A stretch of DNA of 42,608 nt from JBPEWY01 sp052032225. GTDB taxonomy: Bacteria > Bacteroidota > Bacteroidia > Flavobacteriales > Flavobacteriaceae. The stretch spans positions 1-42,608 of the forward strand of contig JBPEWY010000054.1 in assembly GCA_052032225.1 (NCBI GenBank). Direction: 5' to 3'. The notes beneath the pieces are model-generated. The model saw nothing but the letters and a program-made list of their open reading frames with translations, was not told where the DNA came from and searched no databases. The translations under genes and the position numbers were made by a program. Shown here one piece after another: positions 33,397 through 42,608 of the stretch (the first letter of the stretch is position 1; each line of letters begins with the position of its first letter).

Positions 33397-36366
33397 TTAC
33401 TTATTATCTTTTGCTGCTCCTTTTTGCTTGAGCGTATCAAACATAACCGGAGTAGCAATAAATAATGATGAGTAGGTACCTACAATCACACCTACAATCA
33501 TGGCAAACATAAATCCTCGTAAAGATTCACCACCAAATATAAAAATGGTAAGTAATACTACCAAAGTAGTGAATGAGGTATTTAACGTTCTACTTAGCGT
33601 GCTGTTTAGGGCTACATTAACATTTTCTCCACCTCTCCATCCTCTTGCAGAAACAAACTCTCTAATACGGTCAAAAACAACCACAGTATCATTTAAAGAG
33701 TAACCAATTACGGTTAGTATTGCCGCAATGAATGCTTGGTCTATTTCCATGTTAAACGGCATTACTTTGTATGTTAATGAGAAAATACCCAACACGATTA
33801 AAACATCGTGTGTAACCGCTGCAACAGCTCCTAGAGAGAACTGCCATTTTCTAAATCGTAATAAAATGTATAAGAATACAACAAATAGAGAGCCAAGCAC
33901 TGCCCAACCGGCATTCTTTTTAATATCGTCTGCAATAGTTGGCCCTACTTTGATAGATTGTAAAATTCCTATTTTTTTGTCTTCACTACCTACTATAAAA
34001 TCTTGGTACGTTGTACCATCCGGTAAATGTTTTTGTAATGTAGTGAATAGTTTTTGCTGAATTTCTTCGTCTACTTCAGTTCCTTCTACATCTACTTTGT
34101 ATTTGGTAGTAACTTTAATCTGGTTAGGTTCACCAAATGTTTTAGCCTCTACACTACCAAATACAGCTGTTAAATCTGAAGTAATTTCGGTTGGATTTAC
34201 CGGTTTTTCGAATCTGATTTGATACGACCTACCTCCAACAAAATCTACGCCTTGGTTTAAACCATTAACTACTAAAGAACCTATGCTGATTATTAACGCA
34301 ATTCCTGAAATAATGTAAGCTAACTTACGCTTACCAAGGAAATTAATATTTACGTTTTTAAATAAGTTTTTGGTTAACGGAGTTGAGAAGTCCAGCTTTC
34401 TCTTACCTTCTTTAACATACCAATCTATTAACAATCTGGTAATGAAGATTGCTGTAAATAATGATGTTAAAATACCTATTAATAAGGTTGTTGCAAATCC
34501 TTTAATTGGCCCGGTTCCGAACACTAATAAAATTAGCGCTGTTAAACCGGTAGTAATATTAGCATCTAAAATAGACGATAATGCATTGTTAAATCCGTCA
34601 GAGATAGCCTGCATCATACCTTTTCCTTTGGCTAACTCTTCGCGAGCTCTTTCAAAGATTAACACATTTGCATCTACCGACATACCAATGGTTAAAACAA
34701 TACCTGCAATACCCGGTAATGTTAAAACAGCTCCTAATCCTGCAAGAACACCAAAAATTAAAACTATATTGAATATTAATGCTATATCGGCAAATGATCC
34801 TGCTTTACCATAGTAGAATACCATCCAGATTAGCACAATTAGCATCGCTATTAAAAACGATGTAAAGCCGCTATCTATAGCTTCTTGCCCTAAAGACGGT
34901 CCTACAACTTCACTTTGAATTATTTCTGCAGAAGCCGGTAATTTACCTGCACGTAAAACGTTAGCAAGGTCTATTGCTTCGTTTAATGTAAACTGCCCTG
35001 AAATTTCTGAGTTTCCTCCGGTAATTGCTCCTTTAGATACTCCCGGTGCAGAATATACAATATCGTCTAAAACAATAGCAATGTTTCCTCCTTCTTTGAA
35101 CGCTTTCCCGGTAAGTTCTTCCCAGATTTTAGCACCCTTACCATTCATTTGCATAGACACAGCCGGTCTTCCTTGCATATCGTAGGTTTGAGCTGCATCA
35201 ACTACAACGCTTCCACTTAATGGCGCTTCTCCTTCTCTATTAGATTTTAACGCATAAAGTTCTGTAACCTCAGAATCTTTTGTTGGTTTTCCCCAAACAA
35301 ATTTTGCAAACTGTAAGTTTTCTGGTAACAACCTCTTAATTTCTGGCATTCTTAAATACTCGCCTACAGTAGCAGTATCTTTTAATGCAAACGTTGCAAT
35401 AACTGGCGATCCTTGAATACCACCTCCTCTAATTAAATCGAATAACGGATTTACTTGATTTGCTAAATCTAATGAGTCTTGAGCTGCATCAGATAATAAC
35501 GAATCTATTTCTGATGTTGGTTGCTCTTTAACAGTATCTTTATTTACTTCTAAAATTTCTTTTAGTTTATCGTTAGCAGCAACTAAAAACGGATATACTT
35601 CGTCTGCTTTGAATGTTTCCCAAAACTCAAGTTGAGCTGTACTTTGTAATAATTTTTTAACTCTGTCTACATCTTTAGCTCCAGGTAATTCTACCAAAAT
35701 ACGACCAGATGTGCCTAAACGCTGAATGTTTGGTTGTGTTACACCAAACTTATCTATACGTTTACGTAAAACTTCAAAAGCAGATACAATAGATTCATCT
35801 ATTTTTCTTCTAATGATAGGTTTAACCTCATCATCAGACATTTTAAAGTTAATCTCGTCACTAAGAGTTTTGTTAGCAAAAATGTCCGGAGAGGCTAACT
35901 TGGTGTCTCCTTTTATTTTATCAAACTCTTCAAAAAATAAGTCTAAATAGTTTTTATCACTGTTTTTTGCTGCTTCGTCTGCTTGCGCTAATGCTCTATT
36001 AAATACGGGGTTTTTAGAGTTATTAGCCAACCCTTTTAAAATATCTTTTACAGAAATTTGAAGCATTACATTTATCCCTCCCTTAAGGTCTAAACCTTTG
36101 TTAAGCTCTTTTTCTTTAGCCTCATTATAGGTAAACTTAGCAACACCAATATTGTATACTTCTTGGTTACCAATAGAGTCTAAATAACGGGCCTCTTCTG
36201 CCTCTCTTTTAGCCACAAAATTGTCTTCTGTTTCTGCAATCTTGTTAAGGGCATAAGTCTCGGCTTCTTTTTCTATTTTGTTAGTAACAAACGTGAAAGA
36301 AAGTTGGTAAATACTAACAATCCCAAATAAAATAGCAAAAAGCTTAACTAATCCTTTGTTTTGCAT
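33397..36366 (-). CDS. secDF: Fused protein translocase subunit SecDF
   Basis: Proton-driven accessory to SecYEG that helps pull preproteins across the inner membrane. At 989 residues it joins SecD (about 1-650) and SecF (about 660-989), the usual state in Bacteroidota. The SecD hallmark GLDLKGGINVMLQI is at 91-104. The P1 domain carries long low-complexity segments. SecD ends with GPSLGQEAIDSG and a six-helix bundle. The SecF hallmarks QGVDFVGGRSYQIRF and GYSLNDTVVVFDRIRE follow, and 12 membrane spans are expected. It has its own strong promoter. Confidence 0.97.
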   Translation of the reverse strand: MQNKGLVKLFAILFGIVSIYQLSFTFVTNKIEKEAETYALNKIAETEDNFVAKREAEEARYLDSIGNQEVYNIGVAKFTYNEAKEKELNKGLDLKGGINVMLQISVKDILKGLANNSKNPVFNRALAQADEAAKNSDKNYLDLFFEEFDKIKGDTKLASPDIFANKTLSDEINFKMSDDEVKPIIRRKIDESIVSAFEVLRKRIDKFGVTQPNIQRLGTSGRILVELPGAKDVDRVKKLLQSTAQLEFWETFKADEVYPFLVAANDKLKEILEVNKDTVKEQPTSEIDSLLSDAAQDSLDLANQVNPLFDLIRGGGIQGSPVIATFALKDTATVGEYLRMPEIKRLLPENLQFAKFVWGKPTKDSEVTELYALKSNREGEAPLSGSVVVDAAQTYDMQGRPAVSMQMNGKGAKIWEELTGKAFKEGGNIAIVLDDIVYSAPGVSKGAITGGNSEISGQFTLNEAIDLANVLRAGKLPASAEIIQSEVVGPSLGQEAIDSGFTSFLIAMLIVLIWMVFYYGKAGSFADIALIFNIVLIFGVLAGLGAVLTLPGIAGIVLTIGMSVDANVLIFERAREELAKGKGMMQAISDGFNNALSSILDANITTGLTALILLVFGTGPIKGFATTLLIGILTSLFTAIFITRLLIDWYVKEGKRKLDFSTPLTKNLFKNVNINFLGKRKLAYIISGIALIISIGSLVVNGLNQGVDFVGGRSYQIRFEKPVNPTEITSDLTAVFGSVEAKTFGEPNQIKVTTKYKVDVEGTEVDEEIQQKLFTTLQKHLPDGTTYQDFIVGSEDKKIGILQSIKVGPTIADDIKKNAGWAVLGSLFVVFLYILLRFRKWQFSLGAVAAVTHDVLIVLGIFSLTYKVMPFNMEIDQAFIAAILTVIGYSLNDTVVVFDRIREFVSARGWRGGENVNVALNSTLSRTLNTSFTTLVVLLTIFIFGGESLRGFMFAMIVGVIVGTYSSLFIATPVMFDTLKQKGAAKDNK

Positions 36367-36403
36367 TATGAATGGTATTAATTATTGAATTTTTGAAAAC
36401 GTG

Positions 36404-36434
36404 CAAATATAAAATTTACCCATACAATTGACAA
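36404..36434 (-). promoter_or_regulatory. Bacteroidota-type promoter of secDF
   Basis: TTG (36432-36434), 20-nt spacer, TATATTTG (36404-36411) on the minus strand, giving a leader of about 30 nt. Confidence 0.8.
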
Positions 36435-36483
36435 TTATTTTGTGTAGTATTTATTTGATAAATAAAATCTCAAAATATTAACA

Positions 36484-36524
36484 TCTTTAAAAAGAAACCC
36501 GCAAGTTTTAGCTTGCGGGTTTCT
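36484..36524 (-). terminator. Rho-independent terminator of mdh
   Basis: A 13-bp perfect stem (36512-36524 with 36493-36505), then a T-rich tract on the minus strand. It lies 20 nt after the mdh stop and shields secDF. Confidence 0.92.
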
Positions 36525-36544
36525 GAATTTATTGGGTAAACTTA

Positions 36545-37471
36545 TTAAAACTCTAACAATGAGTTAGTTTTACTTACTCCTGCAGCACTTTCTTGCAGTT
36601 TTTCTTTTTCCTCGTCTGTAAGTTCTATTTGTACAATTTCTTCTATACCGTTTTTACCTAAAATAACAGGTACTCCAATACAAATATCGTTTAAACCGTA
36701 TTCTCCTTCTAAGTATGCAGAGCAAGGAATCATTTTTTTCTGATCGCAAGCAATAGCCTGTACTAAAGCAGAAACTGCTGCTCCGGGAGCGTACCAAGCG
36801 CTGGTTCCTAACAGTTTAGTTAAGGTAGCGCCTCCTACTTTTGTGTCTTCTTTAACTTGATTTAAACGCTCTTCTGAGATAAACTTAGAGACCGGAACAC
36901 TATTTCTGGTAGCTAAACGAGTTAACGGTAACATTCCGGTATCACTATGACCTCCAATTACCATACCATCTACATCAGAAATTGGAGCTCCTAATGCTTC
37001 TGCTAAACGATACTTAAAACGTGCGCTATCTAAAGCTCCACCCATTCCTATAATACGGTTTTTTGGAAGATTGGTTGTTTTATGAACAAGATAGGTCATT
37101 GTATCCATCGGGTTACTCACCACAATGATTATAGCATTTGGAGAATGCTTAATTAAATTTTCTGTAACCGATTTAACAATTCCGGCATTAATACCAATTA
37201 ACTCCTCACGAGTCATGCCAGGTTTTCTTGGAATCCCAGAAGTAATAACACAAATATCACTATCTGCTGTTTTAGAATAATCGTTTGTGGTTCCAACTAT
37301 TTTAGTGTCAAAACCGTTTAAAGAAGCCGTTTGCATGAGGTCCATTGCTTTACCTTCTGCATATCCTTCTTTAATGTCTAACAACACAACTTCGCTAGCA
37401 AAATCTTTAATAGCTATATATTCTGCACAGCTGGCACCAACTGCACCTGCTCCAACTACTGTTACTTTCAT
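36545..37471 (-). CDS. mdh: Malate dehydrogenase
   Basis: NAD-dependent malate/oxaloacetate interconversion in the TCA cycle. 308 residues of the lactate-dehydrogenase-like MDH group. Rossmann motif GAGAVGAS (7-14) and the acidic NAD-ribose ligand in LLDIKEG. The substrate loop SGIPRKPGMTREEL holds two Arg, and the catalytic His is in IGGHSDTG. The first loop Arg (RKPGM) marks malate rather than lactate specificity. Confidence 0.97.
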   Translation of the reverse strand: MKVTVVGAGAVGASCAEYIAIKDFASEVVLLDIKEGYAEGKAMDLMQTASLNGFDTKIVGTTNDYSKTADSDICVITSGIPRKPGMTREELIGINAGIVKSVTENLIKHSPNAIIIVVSNPMDTMTYLVHKTTNLPKNRIIGMGGALDSARFKYRLAEALGAPISDVDGMVIGGHSDTGMLPLTRLATRNSVPVSKFISEERLNQVKEDTKVGGATLTKLLGTSAWYAPGAAVSALVQAIACDQKKMIPCSAYLEGEYGLNDICIGVPVILGKNGIEEIVQIELTDEEKEKLQESAAGVSKTNSLLEF

Positions 37472-37504
37472 TTAATTAAATTTTTAAGGTTTTTTAAACG
37501 AACG

Positions 37505-37512
37505 CAAATTTA
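37505..37512 (-). promoter_or_regulatory. -7 element of mdh
   Basis: TAAATTTG on the minus strand, 33 nt before the ATG. No TTG at -33. Confidence 0.5.
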
Positions 37513-37569
37513 GCAAATAAAGCAGATTTATTGCAGGTTATTTTGTAATTAAATAGTTAACAATCAATA

Positions 37570-38592
37570 CTATCTAAAACCTAAATTAACTCCCACAGAA
37601 AAACTATTAAATTCTGCCAGATGATATTCTGCATTGAGCCTGAAAAATCCGAGTTTTAATTTAGTACCAAGAGTAGCTCTAACACCCGATACTTTGCTAG
37701 TTACCGAAAACGGATCAACAATTTCTTCTGAGGTAACAATCCCGTTACTTACTCTGTAGGTTCCTAACATATCGGTTTGTGCCTCACCACTTATGTAACC
37801 AATACCTCCATAAAAGTTAATAACCGGAAGTTTAGTAGAACCTATTAATTGAAAAAGCCAGGTATTAGTGTCATTCTCTAATCGTTGGTTTTCTCCTTGA
37901 ACAATTGTAGAGCCCGTAAAATCATACGAAGCATCTAAATGCGTGTAAGCAACTAAACCGGAAATAGCCACCGGAAACAGCTTGTCTGCCGGTAACCACT
38001 TAGTAAATTCATGTTGAATTCCCACTCCGTACAATCCTATTTTAACATCTTCTGTATCTACTTTTGGCACAAAGCGTGCTTTAACTTCGGTACCTTTTAT
38101 TAAACCAACAGACCCTTGAATGAAGGCTGTTGGTATTAAGTTAATGTTTTGTGAGGCTAAACCGTTAGGAAGTGTTATTTGCTCTGTTTGCTCTCCAAAA
38201 ATAGGATCGTCATAGGTAATTTCTATTACAACCTCCGGATTGTTTTCTCCTAAAGCAGTAGCTACAGATTGCGCTGCAGGCCCTTGTACAAATCTAACAT
38301 TGTTATACGCTGCAGTATCCATTAAAAACGATTTGTTTTCGTCTTTAACTGTAGCAGCATTTAGTACAACTGCTACTTCAAACCCTCCAAGAGGTTTTGC
38401 TTCGGCAGAGTTAAACCAGTTAGCATTCATGCTATACATTACACCATTAGTGCCGGGAGCTAAATAATCGTTAGCAAATCGTTGCGCATCTTCTACACCG
38501 GCTGCCAGTAATGCATCTAAGTCGCTTTCTTGAGCCACCACACTTGTAGCAGCAGAAAATAAAGTAAGTAGGATTAAGCTTATTTTTTTCAT
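37570..38592 (-). CDS. Exported outer-membrane-type beta protein (DUF6588-like)
   Basis: 340 residues. Signal peptide ending VVAQ (about 1-21), then alternating amphipathic strands and a C-terminal FSVGVNLGFR, as in a small outer-membrane barrel. A typical opening is ESDLDALLAAGVEDAQRFANDYLAPGTNGVMY. From memory this is the DUF6588 family of Bacteroidota, function unknown. The gene follows the gyrB terminator by about 20 nt. I see no exact -7 element. Confidence 0.75.
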   Translation of the reverse strand: MKKISLILLTLFSAATSVVAQESDLDALLAAGVEDAQRFANDYLAPGTNGVMYSMNANWFNSAEAKPLGGFEVAVVLNAATVKDENKSFLMDTAAYNNVRFVQGPAAQSVATALGENNPEVVIEITYDDPIFGEQTEQITLPNGLASQNINLIPTAFIQGSVGLIKGTEVKARFVPKVDTEDVKIGLYGVGIQHEFTKWLPADKLFPVAISGLVAYTHLDASYDFTGSTIVQGENQRLENDTNTWLFQLIGSTKLPVINFYGGIGYISGEAQTDMLGTYRVSNGIVTSEEIVDPFSVTSKVSGVRATLGTKLKLGFFRLNAEYHLAEFNSFSVGVNLGFR

Positions 38593-38611
38593 GACATTAA
38601 AATTTGGTGCT

Positions 38612-38648
38612 ACAAAATAAAAAAACTCGCAAAAAATTGCGAGTTTTT
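38612..38648 (-). terminator. Rho-independent terminator of gyrB
   Basis: A 12-bp stem (38637-38648 with 38621-38632) with a 4-nt loop and a T-run on the minus strand. Located 19 nt after the gyrB stop. Confidence 0.92.
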
Positions 38649-38666
38649 GTTGTGAAACAGTGTTTT

Positions 38667-40607
38667 TTATGCATCAATATTAGCATATACCGCATTTTTC
38701 TCTATAAATTCTCGTCTTGGAGGCACCTCATCTCCCATAAGCATAGAGAAAATTCTATCGGCTTCAGATCCATTATCTATAGTTACCTGTCTTAAAGTAC
38801 GGTTTGCAGGATTCATGGTAGTTTCCCATAATTGCTCTGCATTCATCTCTCCAAGACCTTTATAGCGTTGTACATTTGCTCCGCTACCAAACTTTTCTAA
38901 AAGCTCATCTCTTTCTTTATCATTCCACGCGTAAGCCTTTTTATTTCCTTTTTTAACAAGATATAAAGGCGGTGTTGCTATATACACATGTCCTGCCTCA
39001 ATAAGTTCACGCATGTACCTGAAGAAGAACGTAAGGATTAGTGTAGATATATGCGAACCATCTACATCGGCGTCACACATAATTACTATTTTATGGTAAC
39101 GTAATTTCTCTAAATTTAAAGCTTTACTGTCTTCTTCGGTACCGATACTAACACCTAAAGCAGTGAAAATATTTCGAATTTCTTCATTCTCAAACACTTT
39201 GTGTTGCATGGCTTTTTCTACATTTAATATTTTACCACGCAATGGCAAAATTGCTTGAAAATTCCTGTCTCTTCCTTGTTTTGCAGTACCTCCCGCAGAG
39301 TCTCCCTCTACTAAGAAAACCTCACATTTTGCAGGGTCTTGTTCTGAGCAGTCTGAAAGTTTTCCGGGCAATCCGCCTCCACTCATTACAGTTTTGCGCT
39401 GCACCATTTCTCTTGCTTTACGAGCTGCATGGCGCGCTTGTGCTGCTAAAATTACTTTTTGTACAATTGTTTTAGCATCGTTAGGGTTTTCTTCAAGGTA
39501 ATTTTCCAGCATTTCTGATACTGCTTGCGAGACAGCAGAAGTAACCTCTCTGTTACCTAACTTGGTTTTAGTTTGCCCTTCAAATTGAGGTTCTGCTACT
39601 TTTACCGACACTATAGCTGTTAGCCCCTCGCGGAAATCGTCTCCGGAAATCTCGAACTTAAGCTTATCTAACATTCCGGAAGCATCAGCATATTTTTTTA
39701 AGGTAGTTGTTAAACCCCTTCTAAAACCGGATAAATGCGTACCTCCTTCGTGAGTATTAATGTTGTTTACATACGAGTGTAAATTTTCATTAAAAGAGGT
39801 ATTATAAATCATAGCTACTTCTACCGGGATATCATTCTTTTCTCCCTCCATAGAAATAACTTTACCAATTAATGGTTCTCTGTTTTGATCTAAAAATCTA
39901 ATAAATTCAGGAAGTCCTTCTTCAGAATAAAAAGTTTCGCTTTCAAACTCTCCATCATCATTTTTTCTACGTTTGTCTGTAAGCGTAATAGTTATCCCTT
40001 TATTTAAGAATGCTAACTCACGCATTCTGCTTGCCAAAGTATCGTAATTATACTCTGTGGTTTGCTGAAAGATGGTTTTGTCGGGTTTAAAGGTTACTAT
40101 TGTACCTGTTATGTCTGATTCTCCTACTGTTTTTACGGGATATAATGTTTTTCCTCTTTCGTATTCTTGCTCCCAGATTTTACCCTCTCTGTGTACAGTA
40201 GCTTTTAAATGATCTGACAAAGCGTTAACCACCGATACACCAACACCGTGCAATCCTCCGGAAACCTTGTAAGAGTCTTTATCGAACTTACCACCGGCTC
40301 CAATTTTGGTCATAACCACTTCTAGCGCCGATACACCTTCTTTTTTATGAATGCCAACCGGGATACCTCTACCATTATCTTCTACGGTAATAGAGTTATC
40401 TTCATTAATGGTTACCTTAATTGTATCACAATATCCGGCAAGAGCCTCATCTATTGAGTTATCTACAACTTCGTATACTAAATGATGTAATCCTCTTACT
40501 CCTACATCTCCAATATACATAGACGGGCGCATGCGAACATGCTCCATTCCTTCTAACGCCTGAATACTGTCTGCCGAATACTGATTTTTATTCACTTCTT
40601 CACTCAT
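38667..40607 (-). CDS. gyrB: DNA gyrase subunit B
   Basis: ATPase subunit of gyrase, which introduces negative supercoils. 646 residues. GHKL ATPase motifs EVVDNSIDEALAG, DNGRGIPVGIHKKEG and GGLHGVGVSVVNALS are followed by the transducer domain and the TOPRIM region with EGDSAGG, QGRDRNFQAILPLRGKILN and the acidic CDADVDGSHI. The C-terminal QRYKGLGEMN is conserved. I start at the ATG at 40605-40607 (MSEEVNKNQYSADSIQALEG). An upstream ATG at 40655 would add 16 residues, but it precedes the -7 element at 40645-40652. Confidence 0.97.
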   Translation of the reverse strand: MSEEVNKNQYSADSIQALEGMEHVRMRPSMYIGDVGVRGLHHLVYEVVDNSIDEALAGYCDTIKVTINEDNSITVEDNGRGIPVGIHKKEGVSALEVVMTKIGAGGKFDKDSYKVSGGLHGVGVSVVNALSDHLKATVHREGKIWEQEYERGKTLYPVKTVGESDITGTIVTFKPDKTIFQQTTEYNYDTLASRMRELAFLNKGITITLTDKRRKNDDGEFESETFYSEEGLPEFIRFLDQNREPLIGKVISMEGEKNDIPVEVAMIYNTSFNENLHSYVNNINTHEGGTHLSGFRRGLTTTLKKYADASGMLDKLKFEISGDDFREGLTAIVSVKVAEPQFEGQTKTKLGNREVTSAVSQAVSEMLENYLEENPNDAKTIVQKVILAAQARHAARKAREMVQRKTVMSGGGLPGKLSDCSEQDPAKCEVFLVEGDSAGGTAKQGRDRNFQAILPLRGKILNVEKAMQHKVFENEEIRNIFTALGVSIGTEEDSKALNLEKLRYHKIVIMCDADVDGSHISTLILTFFFRYMRELIEAGHVYIATPPLYLVKKGNKKAYAWNDKERDELLEKFGSGANVQRYKGLGEMNAEQLWETTMNPANRTLRQVTIDNGSEADRIFSMLMGDEVPPRREFIEKNAVYANIDA

Positions 40608-40644
40608 AAATAGCGGATGTTTATTATAAAAATTGCGTAACAGA

Positions 40645-40652
40645 CAAATATA
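40645..40652 (-). promoter_or_regulatory. -7 element of gyrB
   Basis: TATATTTG on the minus strand, 37 nt before the chosen ATG. It overlaps the region an upstream start at 40655 would need. No TTG is seen at the right distance. Confidence 0.6.
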
Positions 40653-40729
40653 CACAATCCCTAATAAAATTAAGGGGTTAAGCCCTATTTAAAGCATCAA
40701 GTTATCAACATTTTTTTGTGAAAAAAACA

Positions 40730-40762
40730 ACAAAAAAAGCACTGTATTGCACAGTGCTTTTT
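40730..40762 (-). terminator. Rho-independent terminator of asnB
   Basis: A 10-bp perfect stem (40751-40760 with 40737-40746), 4-nt loop, T-run on the minus strand. It lies 30 nt after the asnB stop. Confidence 0.92.
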
Positions 40763-40790
40763 ACAACGCTTATAATCAACACTTTACTTA

Positions 40791-42458
40791 CTATTTGTAA
40801 GCATCTAAATGAACTTTTGCAACTGCTCTCCCTGAAGGCTCATTTGCATTTTTAAATGCTTCATCCCACTCTAAAGCAATTTTTGTGCTGCACGCCACAG
40901 ATGGCTCTTGAGGAACTGTTAAAGCAGCAGCATCACTCGGGAAATGCGACTCAAAAATAGAGCGGTAATAGTATTCTTCTTTAGTTTGAGGTGTTTGAAC
41001 AGGAAACCTATACTTTGCGTTAGCCATTTGCTCATCGGTTACTTTTTCTTCTACAACTTGTTTTAGAGTGTCTATCCAACTGTAACCAACACCATCTGAA
41101 AACTGTTCTTTTTGTCTCCAAGCCACACTTTTAGGTAAATAATCTTCAAAAGCTTTTCTGAGCACCCACTTTTCTATACGCTCTCCGTTTATCATTTTAT
41201 CTTGTGGATTTATTTGCATAGCAACATCTATAAATTCTTTATCTAAAAAAGGCACTCTACCTTCTACACCCCAAGCCGATAAACTTTTGTTGGCTCTCAA
41301 ACAATCGTATAGATGAAGTTTGTTTAATTTTCTAACCGTTTCATCATGAAATTCTTGTGCGTTTGGTGCTTTATGAAAGTATAAATATCCTCCAAAAAGC
41401 TCGTCGGCCCCCTCTCCTGATAACACCATTTTAATTCCCATAGATTTTATAACCCTTGCCATTAAATACATTGGCGTTGAGGCTCTAACCGTTGTGATGT
41501 CGTACGTTTCTAAATAATAAATCACATCACTTATTGCATCTAAACCTTCTTGAATGGTAAACTTAATTTCGTGATGCACCGTACCAATATGCTTTGCAAC
41601 TTCTCGCGCTGCTTTTAAATCTGGAGAGCCCTCAAGCCCAACCGAAAACGAGTGCAACTGGGGCCACCAAGCATCTTTGGTATTGTCTGTTTCTATTCTT
41701 TTTTGAGCATATTTTTTGGCAATAGCCGAAGTTATAGATGAATCTAACCCTCCGGAGAGTAAAACACCATAAGGCACATCAGACATTAACTGCCTTTGCA
41801 CAGCTGCCTCTAATGCTTCACGCAATTTAGCAATTACAGTTTCATTGTCTTGCACGGCACTATAGCTCTGCCAATCTCTTTTGTACCATTTTTTAAGCTC
41901 ACCATCTTTACTATATAAATAGTGTCCCGGAGGAAACACTTCTATTTTATTACAAACTCCCTCTAAAGCCTTTAGCTCTGATGCAACGTAAAAAGTACCA
42001 TTTTTATCCCAACCCATATACAGCGGGATAATTCCCATGTGGTCTCTTGCAATTAAATAAGCATCTTGCTCTGCATCATATAAAGCAAAAGCAAATATTC
42101 CGTTTAAGTCGTCTAAAAATTCTACACCTTTTTCTTTATACAGCGCAAGAATTACTTCGCAATCAGACTGTGTTAAAAATGTATATTCTGAGGTAAGTTG
42201 TTTTTTTAAATCTCTGTGATTGTAAATTTCTCCGTTAGCAGCCAAAATAAGCATTCTATCTTCGCTAAATAAAGGTTGCTTTCCAGAAGCCGGGTCTACA
42301 ATAGCCAATCTCTCATGTGCTAATATAGCCTTACTACTGCTATAAATACCACTCCAATCCGGACCTCTGTGTCGTATTTTTTTTGACATTGACAGTAATT
42401 GAGGTCTTAATACCTCTGCTTTTTCTTTTAAATCAAAAGCGCAAACAATTCCGCACAT
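40791..42458 (-). CDS. asnB: Asparagine synthase B (glutamine-hydrolysing)
   Basis: Makes asparagine from aspartate, ATP and glutamine. 555 residues from the ATG at 42456-42458, chosen because Cys2 (MCGIVCAFDL) must become the N-terminal nucleophile of the glutaminase domain. A longer frame from 42497 adds 13 residues and would bury it. The glutaminase blocks are RHRGPDWSG, RLAIVDPASGKQPL, NGEIYNH and SDCEVIL. The synthetase P-loop is GVLLSGGLDSS, with SGEGADELFGGY and GRVPFLDKEF downstream. No -7 element is obvious in the A/T-rich 150 nt upstream to the window edge. Confidence 0.97.
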   Translation of the reverse strand: MCGIVCAFDLKEKAEVLRPQLLSMSKKIRHRGPDWSGIYSSSKAILAHERLAIVDPASGKQPLFSEDRMLILAANGEIYNHRDLKKQLTSEYTFLTQSDCEVILALYKEKGVEFLDDLNGIFAFALYDAEQDAYLIARDHMGIIPLYMGWDKNGTFYVASELKALEGVCNKIEVFPPGHYLYSKDGELKKWYKRDWQSYSAVQDNETVIAKLREALEAAVQRQLMSDVPYGVLLSGGLDSSITSAIAKKYAQKRIETDNTKDAWWPQLHSFSVGLEGSPDLKAAREVAKHIGTVHHEIKFTIQEGLDAISDVIYYLETYDITTVRASTPMYLMARVIKSMGIKMVLSGEGADELFGGYLYFHKAPNAQEFHDETVRKLNKLHLYDCLRANKSLSAWGVEGRVPFLDKEFIDVAMQINPQDKMINGERIEKWVLRKAFEDYLPKSVAWRQKEQFSDGVGYSWIDTLKQVVEEKVTDEQMANAKYRFPVQTPQTKEEYYYRSIFESHFPSDAAALTVPQEPSVACSTKIALEWDEAFKNANEPSGRAVAKVHLDAYK

Positions 42459-42608
42459 AACTTTTATATTATAATTACAAAGCAAAAGTGCACACATTAT
42501 TTATTATTATAAACATAAAAGCTACTTTTAATTACATTTTAAAATCAAATTAATAATATTTGTATTAAATTAAAATTGTAAAACTGATTTATTGTAGAAA
42601 AAAGTGAC

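Noticed and set aside
34370..34813. Plus-strand open frame of 147 codons inside secDF
   Set aside because: It is antisense to conserved SecD membrane helices and has no promoter or family resemblance.
42459..42608. A/T-rich region upstream of asnB as a replication origin or regulatory element
   Set aside because: I see no DnaA-box cluster, no exact promoter element and no clear repeat. It is only A/T-rich.

Overview
The window looks like chromosomal core DNA of a marine-type flavobacterium (Bacteroidota, Flavobacteriaceae-like). The grounds are low GC with many A/T-rich gaps, promoters of the Bacteroidota form TTG-N18-20-TAnnTTTG, almost no Shine-Dalgarno sequences, two proteins with type IX secretion type B C-terminal domains, a GSIII-class glutamine synthetase, a fused SecDF, a Rho with a long disordered insertion, and small families typical of the group (DUF4293, BT_3928-like, DUF6588-like, the 50-residue protein at 3555). 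I see no phage, insertion sequence, integron, CRISPR array or other sign of recent transfer.

Layout. 1-4.3 kb: GSIII glutamine synthetase, a Na+/Ca2+ exchanger-type antiporter, a 50-residue protein and apt, with tRNA-Arg(ACG) following. 4.5-8.1 kb: a small Cys/His-rich exported protein with a TonB-dependent receptor, then two half-size YeeE/YedE sulfur transporters behind a pair of palindromes. 8.1-11.7 kb (minus): a tight operon DUF1599 - DoxX/BT_3928-like - tpiA - prmA - clpS. 11.8-14.2 kb (plus): folP - lipoprotein - cdaA (c-di-AMP synthase). 14.2-16.7 kb (minus): truA - ABC exporter. 16.7-20.4 kb: phosphodiesterase, DUF4293, rho, tonB. 20.5-22.6 kb (minus): proS, two identical tRNA-Glu genes, rpsT. 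22.7-25.3 kb (plus): a strange W/Y- and RS-rich lipoprotein and an OmpP1/FadL-type outer-membrane protein. 25.4-28.7 kb (minus): two paralogous T9SS-secreted proteins. 28.8-33.3 kb (plus): folE - cysS - yidD - lgt - DUF192 - nitrilase. 33.4-42.5 kb (minus): secDF, mdh, a DUF6588-like protein, gyrB and asnB.

How the genes fit together. Most are housekeeping: translation (proS, cysS, rpsT, prmA, truA, three tRNAs), folate and pterin synthesis (folP, folE), nitrogen assimilation (glnN, asnB), central carbon (tpiA, mdh), envelope biogenesis and export (secDF, yidD, lgt, tonB, TonB receptor, FadL type, T9SS cargo), DNA topology and termination (gyrB, rho), and proteolysis (clpS). Promoter -7 elements fall inside the longest open frames of apt, truA, folE and gyrB, so I placed those starts downstream. 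asnB was shortened because its catalytic Cys must follow the initiator Met.

I did not find a clear new multi-gene system. The least explained items are the W/Y-RS lipoprotein, the palindrome pair before the YedE genes, the unknown lipoprotein between folP and cdaA, and the small Cys-rich protein paired with the TonB receptor.
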